Shown here: positions 23,111-36,450 of the stretch, piece after piece | Numbering within the stretch: the stretch's first letter is position 1 | Layout: the number at the start of each line of letters is the position of its first letter | The notes under the pieces: model-generated | What the model saw: only the letters and a program-made list of their open reading frames with translations | The model's database searches: none | What the model was told of the DNA's origin: nothing | Source of the DNA: Gibbula magus | Taxonomy: Eukaryota; Mollusca; Gastropoda; Trochida; Trochidae | NCBI GenBank assembly: GCA_936450465.1 | Contig: OW388302.1 | Coordinates: 16,207,530 to 16,271,529 of the forward strand | Length of the DNA stretch: 64,000 bases | Direction of reading: 5' to 3' | Program-made: the position numbers and the translations under genes

Positions 23111-24415
23111 CTAGACCTGTTGGAACTGGAGAAGAAGATGAAAATAGGTTGTTAAGAATGTGACCAATGCGACCCCATTAGGGGCCATGGGGTCACGAAA
23201 TCAACAATTTAGAATCCCCATTGGCCAAGGAGTCTGCAAACAACTTTTCAGCTCTCTAGACCTTTTGGAACTGGAGAAGAAGATGAACATTGGTTTTTAA
23301 ACATGTGACCCCTGTGACCCCATTTGGGGTCATGGGGTCACGAAATCTACAATTTAGAATCCCCATTGGCCAAGGAGTCTGCAAACAACTTTTCAGCTCT
23401 CTAGATCTTTTGGAACTGGAGAAGAAGATGAAAACAGGTTTTTGAGGATGTGACCCCTGTGACCCCATTTGTGGTCATGAGGTCACGAAATCTACAATTT
23501 AGAATCCCCATTGGCCAAGGAGTCTGCAAACAACTTTTAAGCTCTCTAGACCTTTTGGAACTGGAGAAGAAGATGAAAATTGGTTTTAAAACATGTGACC
23601 CCTGCGACCCCATTTGTGGTCATGAGGTCACGAAATCTACAATTTAGAATCCCCATTGGCCAAGGAGTCAGCAAACAACTTTTCAGCTCTCTAGACCTTT
23701 TGGAACTGGAGAAGAAGATGAAAATAGGTTTTTAAGAATGTGACCCCTGAGACCCCATTAGGGGCCATGGGGTCACGAAATCTATAATCTAGAATCCCCA
23801 TTGGCCAAGGAGTCTGCAAACAACTTTTCAGCTCTCTAGACCTTTTGGAACTGGAGAAGAAGATGAAAATTGGTTTTTAAACATTTGACCCCTGTAACCC
23901 AATTTTGGGTCATGGGGTCACGAAATCTACAATTTAGAATCCCCATTGGCCAAGGAGTCAGCAAACAACTTTTCAGCTCTCTAGACCTTTTGGAACTGGA
24001 CAAGAAGATGAAAATAGGTTTTTAAGAATGTGACCCCTGCGACCCCATTAGGGGCCATGGGGTCACGAAATCTATAATCTAGAATCCCCATTGGCCAAGG
24101 AGTCTGCAAACAACTTTTCAGCTCTCTAGACCTTTTGGAACTGGAGAAGAAGATGAAAATTGGTTTTTAAACATTTGACCCCTGTAACCCAATTTTGGGT
24201 CATGGGGTCACGAAATCTACAATTTAAAATCCCCATTGGCCAAGGAGTCTGCACACAACTTTTCAGCTCTCTAGACCTGTTGGAACTGGAGAAGAAGATG
24301 AAAATAGGTTGTTAAGAATGTGACCAATGCGACCCCATTAGGGGCCATGGGGTCACGAAATCAACAATTTAGAATCCCCATTGGCCAAGGAGTCTGCAAA
24401 CAACTTTTCAGCTCT
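23111..24415. repeat. higher-order block (9 monomers), copy 1
   Basis: Order of monomer subtypes by their variable part: D, A', K, B, F, E, F, E, D (D has GTTGTTAAGAATGTGACCAA; K has TCTAGATC and GAGGATG; E has AACCCAATTTTGGGT; F has TATAATCTAGAAT). The same order recurs 10,005 bp (69 monomers) downstream. Confidence 0.75.
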
Positions 24416-24705
24416 CTAGACCTTTTGGAACTGGAGAAGAAGATGAACATTGGTTTTAAAACATGTGACCCCTGCGACCCCATTTGTGGTCATGAGGTCA
24501 CGAAATCTACAATTTAGAATCCCCATTGGCCAAGGAGTCAGCAAACAACTTTTCAGCTCTCTAGACCTTTTGGAACTGGAGAAGAAGATGAAAATAGGTT
24601 TTTAAGAATGTGACCCCTGCGACCTCATTTGGGGTCATGGGGTCACGAAATATATATTCTAGAATCCCCATTGGCCAAGGAGTCTGCAAACAACTTTTCA
24701 GCTCT

Positions 24706-26445
24706 CTAGACCTTTTGGAACTGGAGAAGAAGATGAAAATAGGTTGTTAAGAATGTGACCAATGCGACCCCATTAGGGGCCAGGGGGTCACGAAATCAAC
24801 AATTTAGAATCCCCATTGGCCAAGGAGTCTGCAAACAACTTTTCAGCTCTCTAGACCTTTTGGAACTGGAGAAGAAGATGAACATTGGTTTTTAAACATG
24901 TGACCCCTGTGACCCCATTTGTGGTCATGAGGTCACGAAATCTACAATTTAGAATCCCCATTGGCCAAGGAGTCTGCAAACAACTTTTCAGCTCTCTAGA
25001 CCTTTTGGAACTGGAGAAGAAGATGAACATTGGTTTTAAAACATGTGACCCCTGCGACCCCATTTGTGGTCATGAGGTCACGAAATCTACAATTTAGAAT
25101 CCCCATTGGCCAAGGAGTCAGCAAACAACTTTTCAGCTCTCTAGACCTTTTGGAACTGGAGAAGAAGATGAAAATAGGTTTTTAAGAATGTGACCCCTGC
25201 GACCTCATTTGGGGTCATGGGGTCACGAAATATATATTCTAGAATCCCCATTGGCCAAGGAGTCTGCAAACAACTTTTCAGCTCTCTAGACCTTTTGGAA
25301 CTGGAGAAGAAGATGAAAATTGGTTTTTAAACATTTGACCCCTGTAACCCAATTTTGGGTCATTGGGTCACGAAATCTACAATCTAGAATCCCCATTGGC
25401 CAAGGAGTCTGCAAACAACTTTTCAGCTCTCTAGACCTTTTGGAACTGGAGAAGAAGATGAAAATTGGTTTTTAAACATTTGACCCCTGTAACCCAATTT
25501 TGGGTCATGGGGTCACGAAATCTACAATTTAGAATCCCCATTGGCCAAGGAGTCAGCAAACAACTTTTCAGCTCTCTAGACCTTTTGGAACTGGAGAAGA
25601 AGATGAAAATAGGTTTTTAAGAATGTGACCCCTGCGACCCCATTAGGGGCCATGGGGTCACGAAATCTATAATCTAGAATCCCCATTGGCCAAGGAGTCT
25701 GCAAACAACTTTTCAGCTTTCTAGACCTTTTGGAACTGGAGAAGAAGATGAAAATAGGTTTTTAAGAATGTGACCCCTGCGACCTCATTTGGGGTCATGG
25801 GGTCACGAAATATATATTCTAGAATCCCCATTGGCCAAGGAGTCTGCAAACAACTTTTCAGCTCTCTAGACCTTTTGGAACTTGAGAAGAAGATGAAAAT
25901 TGGTTTTTAAACATTTGACCCCTGTAACCCAATTTTGGGTCATTGGGTCACGAAATCTATAATCTAGAATCCCCATTGGCCAAGGAGTCTGCAAACAACT
26001 TTTCAGCTCTCTAGACCTTTTGGAAATGGAGAAGAAGATGAAAATTGGTTTTTAAACATTTGACCCCTGTAACCCAATTTTGGGTCATGGGGTCACGAAA
26101 TCTACAATTTAGAATCCCCATTGGCCAAGGAGTCAGCAAACAACTTTTCAGCTCTCTAGACCTTTTGGAACTGGAGAAGAAGATGAAAATAGGTTTTTAA
26201 GAATGTGACCCCTGCGACCCCATTAGGGGCCATGGGGTCACGAAATCTATAATCTAGAATCCCCATTGGCCAAGGAGTCTGCAAACAACTTTTCAGCTTT
26301 CTAGACCTTTTGGAACTGGAGAAGAAGATGAAAATTGGTTTTTAAACATTTGACCCCTGTAACCCAATTTTGGGTCATGGGGTCACGAAATCTACAATTT
26401 AAAATCCCCATTGGCCAAGGAGTCTGCACACAACTTTTCAGCTCT
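24706..26445. repeat. 1,740 bp higher-order unit (12 monomers), copy 1
   Basis: Subtype order D, A, B, C, E, E, F, C, E, E, F, E. It is followed immediately by a second copy with one extra C monomer, making a direct tandem of the 12-mer. Confidence 0.75.
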
Positions 26446-28330
26446 CTAGACCTGTTGGAACTGGAGAAGAAGATGAAAATAGGTTGTTAAGAATGTGACC
26501 AATGCGACCCCATTAGGGGCCATGGGGTCACGAAATCAACAATTTAGAATCCCCATTGGCCAAGGAGTCTGCAAACAACTTTTCAGCTCTCTAGACCTTT
26601 TGGAACTGGAGAAGAAGATGAACATTGGTTTTTAAACATGTGACCCCTGTGACCCCATTTGTGGTCATGAGGTCACGAAATCTACAATTTAGAATCCCCA
26701 TTGGCCAAGGAGTCTGCAAACAACTTTTCAGCTCTCTAGACCTTTTGGAACTGGAGAAGAAGATGAACATTGGTTTTAAAACATGTGACCCCTGCGACCC
26801 CATTTGTGGTCATGAGGTCACGAAATCTACAATTTAGAATCCCCATTGGCCAAGGAGTCAGCAAACAACTTTTCAGCTCTCTAGACCTTTTGGAACTGGA
26901 GTAGAAGATGAAAATAGGTTTTTAAGAATGTGACCCCTGCGACCTCATTTGGGGTCATGGGTTCACGAAATATATATTCTAGAATCCCCATTGGCCAAGG
27001 AGTCTGCAAACAACTTTTCAGCTCTCTAGACCTTTTGGAACTGGAGAAGAAGATGAACATAGGTTGTTAAGAATGTGACCCCTGCGACCTCATTTGGGGT
27101 CATGGGGTCACGAAATATATATTCTAGAATCCCCATTGGCCAAGGAGTCTGCAAACAACTTTTCAGCTCTCTAGACCTTTTGGAACTGGAGAAGAAGATG
27201 AAAATTGGTTTTTAAACATTTGACCCCTGTAACCCAATTTTGGGTCATTGGGTCACGAAATCTATAATCTAGAATCCCCATTGGCCAAGGAGTCTGCAAA
27301 CAACTTTTCAGCTCTCTAGACCTTTTGGAACTGGAGAAGAAGATGAAAATTGGTTTTTAAACATTTGACCCCTGTAACCCAATTTTGGGTCATGGGGTCA
27401 CGAAATCTACAATTTAGAATCCCCATTGGCCAAGGAGTCAGCAAACAACTTTTCAGCTCTCTAGACCTTTTGGAACTGGAGAAGAAGATGAAAATAGGTT
27501 TTTAAGAATGTGACCCCTGCGACCCCATTAGGGGCCATGGGGTCACGAAATCTATAATCTAGAATCCCCATTAGCCAAGGAGTCTGCAAACAACTTTTCA
27601 GCTTTCTAGACCTTTTGGAACTGGAGAAGAAGATGAAAATAGGTTTTTAAGAATGTGACCCCTGCGACCTCATTTGGGGTCATGGGGTCACTAAATATAT
27701 ATTCTAGAATCCCCATTGGCCAAGGAGTCTGCAAACAACTTTTCAGCTCTCTAGACCTTTTGGAACTGGAGAAGAAGATGAAAATTGGTTTTTAAACATT
27801 TGACCCCTGTAACCCAATTTTGGGTCATTGGGTCACGGAATCTATAATCTAGAATCCCCATTGGCCAAGGAGTCTGCAAACAACTTTTCAGCTCTCTAGA
27901 CCTTTTGGAAATGGAGAAGAAGATGAAAATTGGTTTTTAAACATTTGACCCCTGTAACCCAATTTTGGGTCATGGGGTCACGAAATCTACAATTTAGAAT
28001 CCCCATTGGCCAAGGAGTCAGCAAACAACTTTTCAGCTCTCTAGACCTTTTGGAACTGGAGAAGAAGATGAAAATAGGTTTTTAAGAATGTGACCCCTGC
28101 GACCCCATTAGGGGCCATGGGGTCACGAAATCTATAATCTAGAATCCCCATTGGCCAAGGAGTCTGCAAACAACTTTTCAGCTTTCTAGACCTTTTGGAA
28201 CTGGAGAAGAAGATGAAAATTGGTTTTTAAACATTTGACCCCTGTAACCCAATTTTGGGTCATGGGGTCACGAAATCTACAATTTAAAATCCCCATTGGC
28301 CAAGGAGTCTGCACACAACTTTTCAGCTCT
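26446..28330. repeat. 1,885 bp higher-order unit (13 monomers), copy 2
   Basis: Subtype order D, A, B, C, C, E, E, F, C, E, E, F, E: the preceding 12-mer plus one C-type monomer. The copies share private variants, such as GGAAATGGAG in the sixth E-type position and TTTCTAGACC in the C/E monomers following F. Confidence 0.75.
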
Positions 28331-28910
28331 CTAGACCTGTTGGAACTGGAGAAGAAGATGAAAATAGGTTGTTAAGAATGTGACCAATGCGACCCCATTA
28401 GGGGCCATGGGGTCACGAAATCAACAATTTAGAATCCCCATTGGCCAAGGAGTCTGCAAACAACTTTTCAGCTCTCTAGACCTTTTGGAACTGGAGAAGA
28501 AGATGAAAATAGGTTTTTAAGAATGTGACCCCTGCGACCCCATTAGGGGCCATGGGGTCACGAAATCTATAATCTAGAATCCCCATTGGCCAAGGAGTCT
28601 GCAAACAACTTTTCAGCTTTCTAGACCTTTTGGAACTGGAGAAGAAGATGAAAATAGGTTTTTAAGAATGTGACCCCTGCGACCTCATTTGGGGTCATGG
28701 GGTCACGAAATATATATTCTAGAATCCCCATTGGCCAAGGAGTCTGCAAACAACTTTTCAGCTCTCTAGACCTTTTGGAACTGGAGAAGAAGATGAAAAT
28801 TGGTTTTTAAACATTTGACCCCTGTAACCCAATTTTGGGTCATGGGGTCACGAAATCTACAATTTAAAATCCCCATTGGCCAAGGAGTCTGCACACAACT
28901 TTTCAGCTCT

Positions 28911-31085
28911 CTAGACCTGTTGGAACTGGAGAAGAAGATGAAAATAGGTTGTTAAGAATGTGACCAATGCGACCCCATTAGGGGCCATGGGGTCACGAAA
29001 TCAACAATTTAGAATCCCCATTGGCCAAGGAGTCTGCAAACAACTTTTCAGCTCTCCAGACCTTTTGGAACTGGAGAAGAAGATGAACATTGGTTTTTAA
29101 ACATGTGACCCCTGTGACCCCATTTGTGGTCATGAGGTCACGAAATCTACAATTTAGAATCCCCATTGGCCAAGGAGTCTGCACACAACTTTTCAGCTCT
29201 CTAGACCTTTTGGAACTGGAGAAGAAGATGAACATTGGTTTTAAAACATGTGACCCCTGCGACCCCATTTGTGGTCATGAGGTCACGAAATCTACAATTT
29301 AGAATCCCCATTGGCCAAGGAGTCAGCAAACAACTTTTCAGCTCTCTAGACCTTTTGGAACTGGAGTAGAAGATGAAAATAGGTTTTTAAGAATGTGACC
29401 CCTGCGACCTCATTTGGGGTCATGGGTTCACGAAATATATATTCTAGAATCCCCATTGGCCAAGGAGTCTGCAAACAACTTTTCAGCTCTCTAGACCTTT
29501 TGGAACTGGAGAAGAAGATGAAAATAGGTTGTTAAGAATGTGACCAATGCGACCCCATTAGGGGCCATGGGGTCACGAAATCAACAATTTAGAATCCCCA
29601 TTGGCCAAGGAGTCTGCAAACAACTTTTCAGCTCTCTAGACCTTTTGGAACTGGAGAAGAAGATGAACATTGGTTTTTAAACATGTGACCCCTGTGACCC
29701 CATTTGTGGTCATGAGGTCACGAAATCTACAATTTAGAATCCCCATTGGCCAAGGAGTCTGCAAACAACTTTTCAGCTCTCTAGACCTTTTGGAACTGGA
29801 GAAGAAGATGAACATTGGTTTTAAAACATGTGACCCCTGCGACCCCATTTGTGGTCATGAGGTCACGAAATCTACAATTTAGAATCCCCATTGGCCAAGG
29901 AGTCAGCAAACAACTTTTCAGCTCTCTAGACCTTTTGGAACTGGAGAAGAAGATGAAAATAGGTTTTTAAGAATGTGACCCCTGCGACCTCATTTGGGGT
30001 CATGGGGTCACGAAATATATATTCTAGGATCCCCATTTGCCAAGGAGTCTGCAAACAACTTTTCAGCTCTCTAGACCTTTTGGAACTGGAGAAGAAGATG
30101 AAAATTGGTTTTTAAACATTTGACCCCTGTAACCCAATTTGGGGTCATTGGGTCACGAAATCTACAATTTAAAATCCCCATTGGCCAAGGAGTCTGTACA
30201 CAACTTTTCAGCTCTCTAGACCTGTTGGAACTGGAGAAGAAGATGAACATAGGTTTTTAAGAATGTGACCCCTGCGACCCCATTAGGGGCCATGGGGTCA
30301 CGAAATCTACAATTTAGAATCCCCATTGGCCAAGGAACCTGCACACAACTTTTCAGCTCTCTAGACCTTTTGGAACTGGAGAAGAAGATGAAAATAGGTT
30401 TTACAACATGTGACTCCTGTGACCCCATTTGTGGTCATGAGGTCACGAAATCTACAATTTAGAATCCCCATTGGCCAAGGAGTCTGCACACAACTTTTCA
30501 GCTCTCTAGACCTGTTGGAACTGGAGAAGAAGATGAAAATAGGTTGTTAAGAATGTGACCAATGCGACCCCATTAGGGGCCATGGGGTCACGAAATCAAC
30601 AATTTAGAATCCCCATTGGCCAAGGAGTCTGCAAACAACTTTTCAGCTATCTAGACCTTTTGGAACTGGAGAAGAAGATGAACATTGGTTCTTAAACATA
30701 TGACCCCTGTGACCCCATTTGGGATCATGGGGTCACGAAATCTACAATTTAGAATCCCAATTGGCCAAGGAGTCTGCACACAACTTTTCAGCTCTCTAGA
30801 TCTTTTGGAACTGGAGAAGAAGATGACAATAGGTTTTTGAGGATGTGACCCCTGTGACCCCATTTGTGGTCATGAGGTCACGAAATCTACAATTTAGAAT
30901 CCCCATTGGCCAAGGAGTCTGCAAACAACTTTTCAGCTCTCTAGAACTTTTGGAACTGGAGAAGAAGATGAACATTGGTTTTAAAACATGTGACCCCTGC
31001 GACCCCATTTGTGGTCATGAGGTCACGAAATCTACAATTTAGAATCCCCATTGGCCAAGGAGTCAGCAAACAACTTTTCAGCTCT
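28911..31085. repeat. higher-order block (15 monomers), copy 1
   Basis: Subtype order D, A, B, C, D, A, B, C, E, L, H, D, A'', K, B. The block reappears at 34276-36450, offset 5,365 bp (37 monomers), including private variants such as GCTATCTAGACC, GTTCTTAAACAT and GTCTGTACACAAC. Confidence 0.75.
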
Positions 31086-33115
31086 CTAGACCTTTTGGAA
31101 CTGGAGAAGAAGATGAAAATAGGTTTTTAAGAATGTGACCCCTGCGACCTCATTTGTGGTCATGAGGTCACGAAATATATATTCTAGAATCCCCATTGGC
31201 CAAGGAGTCTGCACACAACTTTTCAGCTCTCTAGACCTTTTGGAACAGGAGAAGAAGATGAAAATAGGTTTTTGAGGATGTGACCCCTGTAACCCTATCT
31301 GTGGTCATGGGGTCACGAAATCTACAATTTAGAATCCCCATTGGCCAAGGAACCTGCACACAACTTTTCAGCTCTCTAGACCTTTTGGAACTGGAGAAGA
31401 AGATGAACATTGGTTCTTAAACATATGACCCCTGTGACCCCATTTGGGATCATGGGGTCACGAAATCTACAATTTAGAATCCCAATTGGCCAAGGAGTCT
31501 GCACACAACTTTTCAGCTCTCTAGATCTTTTGGAACTGGAGAAGAAGATGACAATAGGTTTTTGAGGATGTGACCCCTGTGACCCCATTTGTGGTCATGA
31601 GGTCACGAAATCTACAATTTAGAATCCCCATTGGCCAAGGAGTCTGCACACAACTTTTCAGCTCTCTAGACCTGTTGGAACTGGAGAAGAAGATGAAAAT
31701 AGGTTGTTCAGAATGTGACCAATGCGACCCCATTAGGGGCCATGGGGTCACGAAATCAACAATTTAGAATCCCCATTGGCCAAGGAGTCTGCAAACAACT
31801 TTTCAGCTCTCTAGACCTTTTGGAACTGGAGAAGAAGATGAAAATAGGTTTTTGAGGATGTGACCCCTGTGACCCCATTTGTGGTCATGAGGTCACGAAA
31901 TCTACAATTTAGAATCCCCATTGGCCAAGGAGTCTGCAAACAACTTTTCAGCTCTCTAGACCTTTTGGAACTGGAGAAGAAGATGAACATTGGTTTTAAA
32001 ACATGTGACCCCTGCGACCCCATTTGTGGTCATGAGGTCACGAAATCTACAATTTAGAATCCCCATTGGCCAAGGAGTCAGCAAACAACTTTTCAGCTCT
32101 CTAGACCTTTTGGAACTGGAGAAGAAGATGAAAATAGGTTTTTAAGAATGTGACCCCTGCGACCCCATTAGGGGCCATGGGGTCACGAAATCTACAATTT
32201 AGAATCCCCATTGGCCAAGGAGTCTGCACACAACTTTTCAGCTCTCTAGACCTTTTGGAACAGGAGAAGAAGATGAAAATAGGTTTTTGAGGATGTGACC
32301 CCTGTGACCCTATCTGTGGTCATGGGGTCACGAAATCTACAATTTAGAATCCCCATTGGCCAAGGAACCTGCACACAACTTTTCAGCTCTCTAGACCTTT
32401 TGGAACTGGAGAAGAAGATGAAAATAGGTTTTACAACATGTGACTCCTGTGACCCCATTTGTGGTCATGAGGTCACGAAATCTACAATTTAGAATCCCCA
32501 TTGGCCAAGGAGTCTGCACACAACTTTTCAGCTCTCTAGACCTGTTGGAACTGGAGAAGAAGATGAAAATAGGTTGTTAAGAATGTGACCAATGCGACCC
32601 CATTAGGGGCCATGGGGTCACGAAATCAACAATTTAGAATCCCCATTGGCCAAGGAGTCTGCAAACAACTTTTCAGCTCTCTAGACCTTTTGGAACTGGA
32701 GAAGAAGATGAACATTGGTTTTTAAACATGTGACCCCTGTGACCCCATTTGGGGTCATGGGGTCACGAAATCTACAATTTAGAATCCCCATTGGCCAAGG
32801 AGTCTGCACACAACTTTTCAGCTCTCTAGATCTTTTGGAACTGGAGAAGAAGATGAAAACAGGTTTTTGAGGATGTGACCCCTGTGACCCCATTTGTGGT
32901 CATGAGGTCACGAAATCTACAATTTAGAATCCCCATTGGCCAAGGAGTCTGCAAACAACTTTTCAGCTCTCTAGACCTTTTGGAACTGGAGAAGAAGATG
33001 AAAATAAGTTTTACAACATGTGACTCCTGTGACCCCATTTGTGGTCATGAGGTCACGAAATCTACAATTTAGAATCCCCATTGGCCAAGGAGTCTGCACA
33101 CAACTTTTCAGCTCT

Positions 33116-34420
33116 CTAGACCTGTTGGAACTGGAGAAGAAGATGAAAATAGGTTGTTAAGAATGTGACCAATGCGACCCCATTAGGGGCCATGGGGTCA
33201 CGAAATCAACAATTTAGAATCCCCATTGGCCAAGGAGTCTGCAAACAACTTTTCAGCTCTCTAGACCTTTTGGAACTGGAGAAGAAGATGAACATTGGTT
33301 TTTAAACATGTGACCCCTGTGACCCCATTTGGGGTCATGGGGTCACGAAATCTACAATTTAGAATCCCCATTGGCCAAGGAGTCTGCACACAACTTTTCA
33401 GCTCTCTAGATCTTTTGGAACTGGAGAAGAAGATGAAAACAGGTTTTTGAGGATGTGACCCCTGTGACCCCATTTGTGGTCATGAGGTCACGAAATCTAC
33501 AATTTAGAATCCCCATTGGCCAAGGAGTCTGCAAACAACTTTTCAGCTCTCTAGACCTTTTGGAACTGGAGAAGAAGATGAAAATTGGTTTTAAAACATG
33601 TGACCCCTGCGACCCCATTTGTGGTCATGAGGTCACGAAATCTACAATTTAGAATCCCCATTGGCCAAGGAGTCTGCAAACAACTTTTCAGCTCTCTAGA
33701 CCTTTTGGAACTGGAGAAGAAGATGAAAATAGGTTTTTAAGAATGTGACCCCTGAGACCCCATTAGGGGCCATGGGGTCACGAAATCTATAATCTAGAAT
33801 CCCCATTGGCCAAGGAGTCTGCAAACAACTTTTCAGCTCTCTAGACCTTTTGGAACTGGAGAAGAAGATGAAAATTGGTTTTAAAACATTTGACCCCTCT
33901 AACCCAATTTTGGGTCATGGGGTCACGAAATCTACAATTTAGAATCCCCATTGGCCAAGGAGTCAGCAAACAACTTTTCAGCTCTCTAGACCTTTTGGAA
34001 CTGGAGAAGAAGATGAAAATAGGTTTTTAAGAATGTGACCCCTGCGACCACATTAGGGGCCATGGGGTCACGAAATCTATAATCTAGAATCCCCATTGGC
34101 CAAGGAGTCTGCAAACAACTTTTCAGCTCTCTAGACCTTTTGGAACTGGAGAAGAAGATGAAAATTGGTTTTTAAACATTTGACCCCTGTAACCCAATTT
34201 TGGGTCATGGGGTCACGAAATCTACAATTTAAAATCCCCATTGGCCAAGGAGTCTGCACACAACTTTTCAGCTCTCTAGACCTGTTGGAACTGGAGAAGA
34301 AGATGAAAATAGGTTGTTAAGAATGTGACCAATGCGACCCCATTAGGGGCCATGGGGTCACGAAATCAACAATTTAGAATCCCCATTGGCCAAGGAGTCT
34401 GCAAACAACTTTTCAGCTCT
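33116..34420. repeat. higher-order block (9 monomers), copy 2
   Basis: Same subtype order as 23111-24415. Both copies share the rare CCCTGAGACCCC variant in the first F monomer, arguing for block duplication rather than chance order. Confidence 0.75.
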
Positions 34421-36450
34421 CTAGACCTTTTGGAACTGGAGAAGAAGATGAACATTGGTTTTTAAACATGTGACCCCTGTGACCCCATTTGTGGTCATGA
34501 GGTCACGAAATCTACAATTTAGAATCCCCATTGGCCAAGGAGTCTGCAAACAACTTTTCAGCTCTCTAGACCTTTTGGAACTGGAGAAGAAGATGAACAT
34601 TGGTTTTAAAACATGTGACCCCTGCGACCCCATTTGTGGTCATGAGGTCACGAAATCTACAATTTAGAATCCCCATTGGCCAAGGAGTCAGCAAACAACT
34701 TTTCAGCTCTCTAGACCTTTTGGAACTGGAGAAGAAGATGAAAATAGGTTTTTAAGAATGTGACCCCTGCGACCTCATTTGGGGTCATGGGGTCACGAAA
34801 TATATATTCTAGAATCCCCATTGGCCAAGGAGTCTGCAAACAACTTTTCAGCTCTCTAGACCTTTTGGAACTGGAGAAGAAGATGAAAATAGGTTGTTAA
34901 GAATGTGACCAATGCGACCCCATTAGGGGCCATGGGGTCACGAAATCAACAATTTAGAATCCCCATTGGCCAAGGAGTCTGCAAACAACTTTTCAGCTCT
35001 CTAGACATTTTGGAACTGGAGAAGAAGATGAACATTGGTTTTTAAACATGTGACCCCTGTGACCCCATTTGTGGTCATGAGGTCACGAAATCTACAATTT
35101 AGAATCCCCATTGGCCAAGGAGTCTGCAAACAACTTTTCAGCTCTCTAGACCTTTTGGAACTGGAGAAGAAGATGAACATTGGTTTTAAAACATGTGACC
35201 CCTGCGACCCCATTTGTGGTCATGAGGTCACGAAATCTACAATTTAGAATCCCCATTGGCCAAGGAGTCAGCAAACAACTTTTCAGCTTTCTAGACCTTT
35301 TGGAACTGGAGAAGAAGATGAAAATAGGTTTTTAAGAATGTGACCCCTGCGACCTCATTTGGGGTCATGGGGTCACGAAATATATATTCTAGAATCCCCA
35401 TTGGCCAAGGAGTCTGCAAACAACTTTTCAGCTCTCTAGACCTTTTGGAACTGGAGAAGAAGATGAAAATTGGTTTTTAAACATTTGACCCCTGTAACCC
35501 AATTTGGGGTCATGGGGTCACGAAATCTACAATTTAAAATCCCCATTGGCCAAGGAGTCTGTACACAACTTTTCAGCTCTCTAGACCTGTTGGAACTGGA
35601 GAAGAAGATGAACATAGGTTTTTAAGAATGTGACCCCTGCGACCCCATTAGGGGCCATGGGGTCACGAAATCTACAATTTAGAATCCCCATTGGCCAAGG
35701 AACCTGCACACAACTTTTCAGCTCTCTAGACCTGTTGGAACTGGAGAAGAAGATGAAAATAGGTTTTACAACATGTGACTCCTGTGACCCCATTTGTGGT
35801 CATGAGGTCACGAAATCTACAATTTAGAATCCCCATTGGCCAAGGAGTCTGCACACAACTTTTCAGCTCTCTAGACCTGTTGGAACTGGAGAAGAAGATG
35901 AAAATAGGTTGTTAAGAATGTGACCAATGCGACCCCATTAGGGGCCATGGGGTCACGAAATCAACAATTTAGAATCCCCATTGGCCAAGGAGTCTGCAAA
36001 CAACTTTTCAGCTATCTAGACCTTTTGGAACTGGAGAAGAAGATGAACATTGGTTCTTAAACATGTGACCCCTGTGACCCCATTTGGGGTCATGGGGTCA
36101 CGAAATCTACAATTTAGAATCCCATTTGGCCAAGGAGTCTGCACACAACTTTTCAGCTCTCTAGATCTTTTGGAACTGGAGAAGAAGATGAAAATAGGTT
36201 TTTGAGGATGTGACCCCTGTGACCCCATTTGTGGTCATGAGGTCACGAAATCTACAATTTAGAATCCCCATTGGCCAAGGAGTCTGCAAATAACTTTTCA
36301 GCTCTCTAGACCTTTTGGAACTGGAGAAGAAGATGAACATTGGTTTTAAAACATGTGACCCCTGCGACCCCATTTGTGGTCATGAGGTCACGAAATCTTC
36401 AATTTAGAATCCCCATTGGCCAAGGAGTCTGCAAACAACTTTTCAGCTCT
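34276..36450. repeat. higher-order block (15 monomers), copy 2
   Basis: Second copy of the block at 28911-31085 with a handful of substitutions. It overlaps the end of the 9-monomer block copy at the shared D monomer. Confidence 0.75.
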
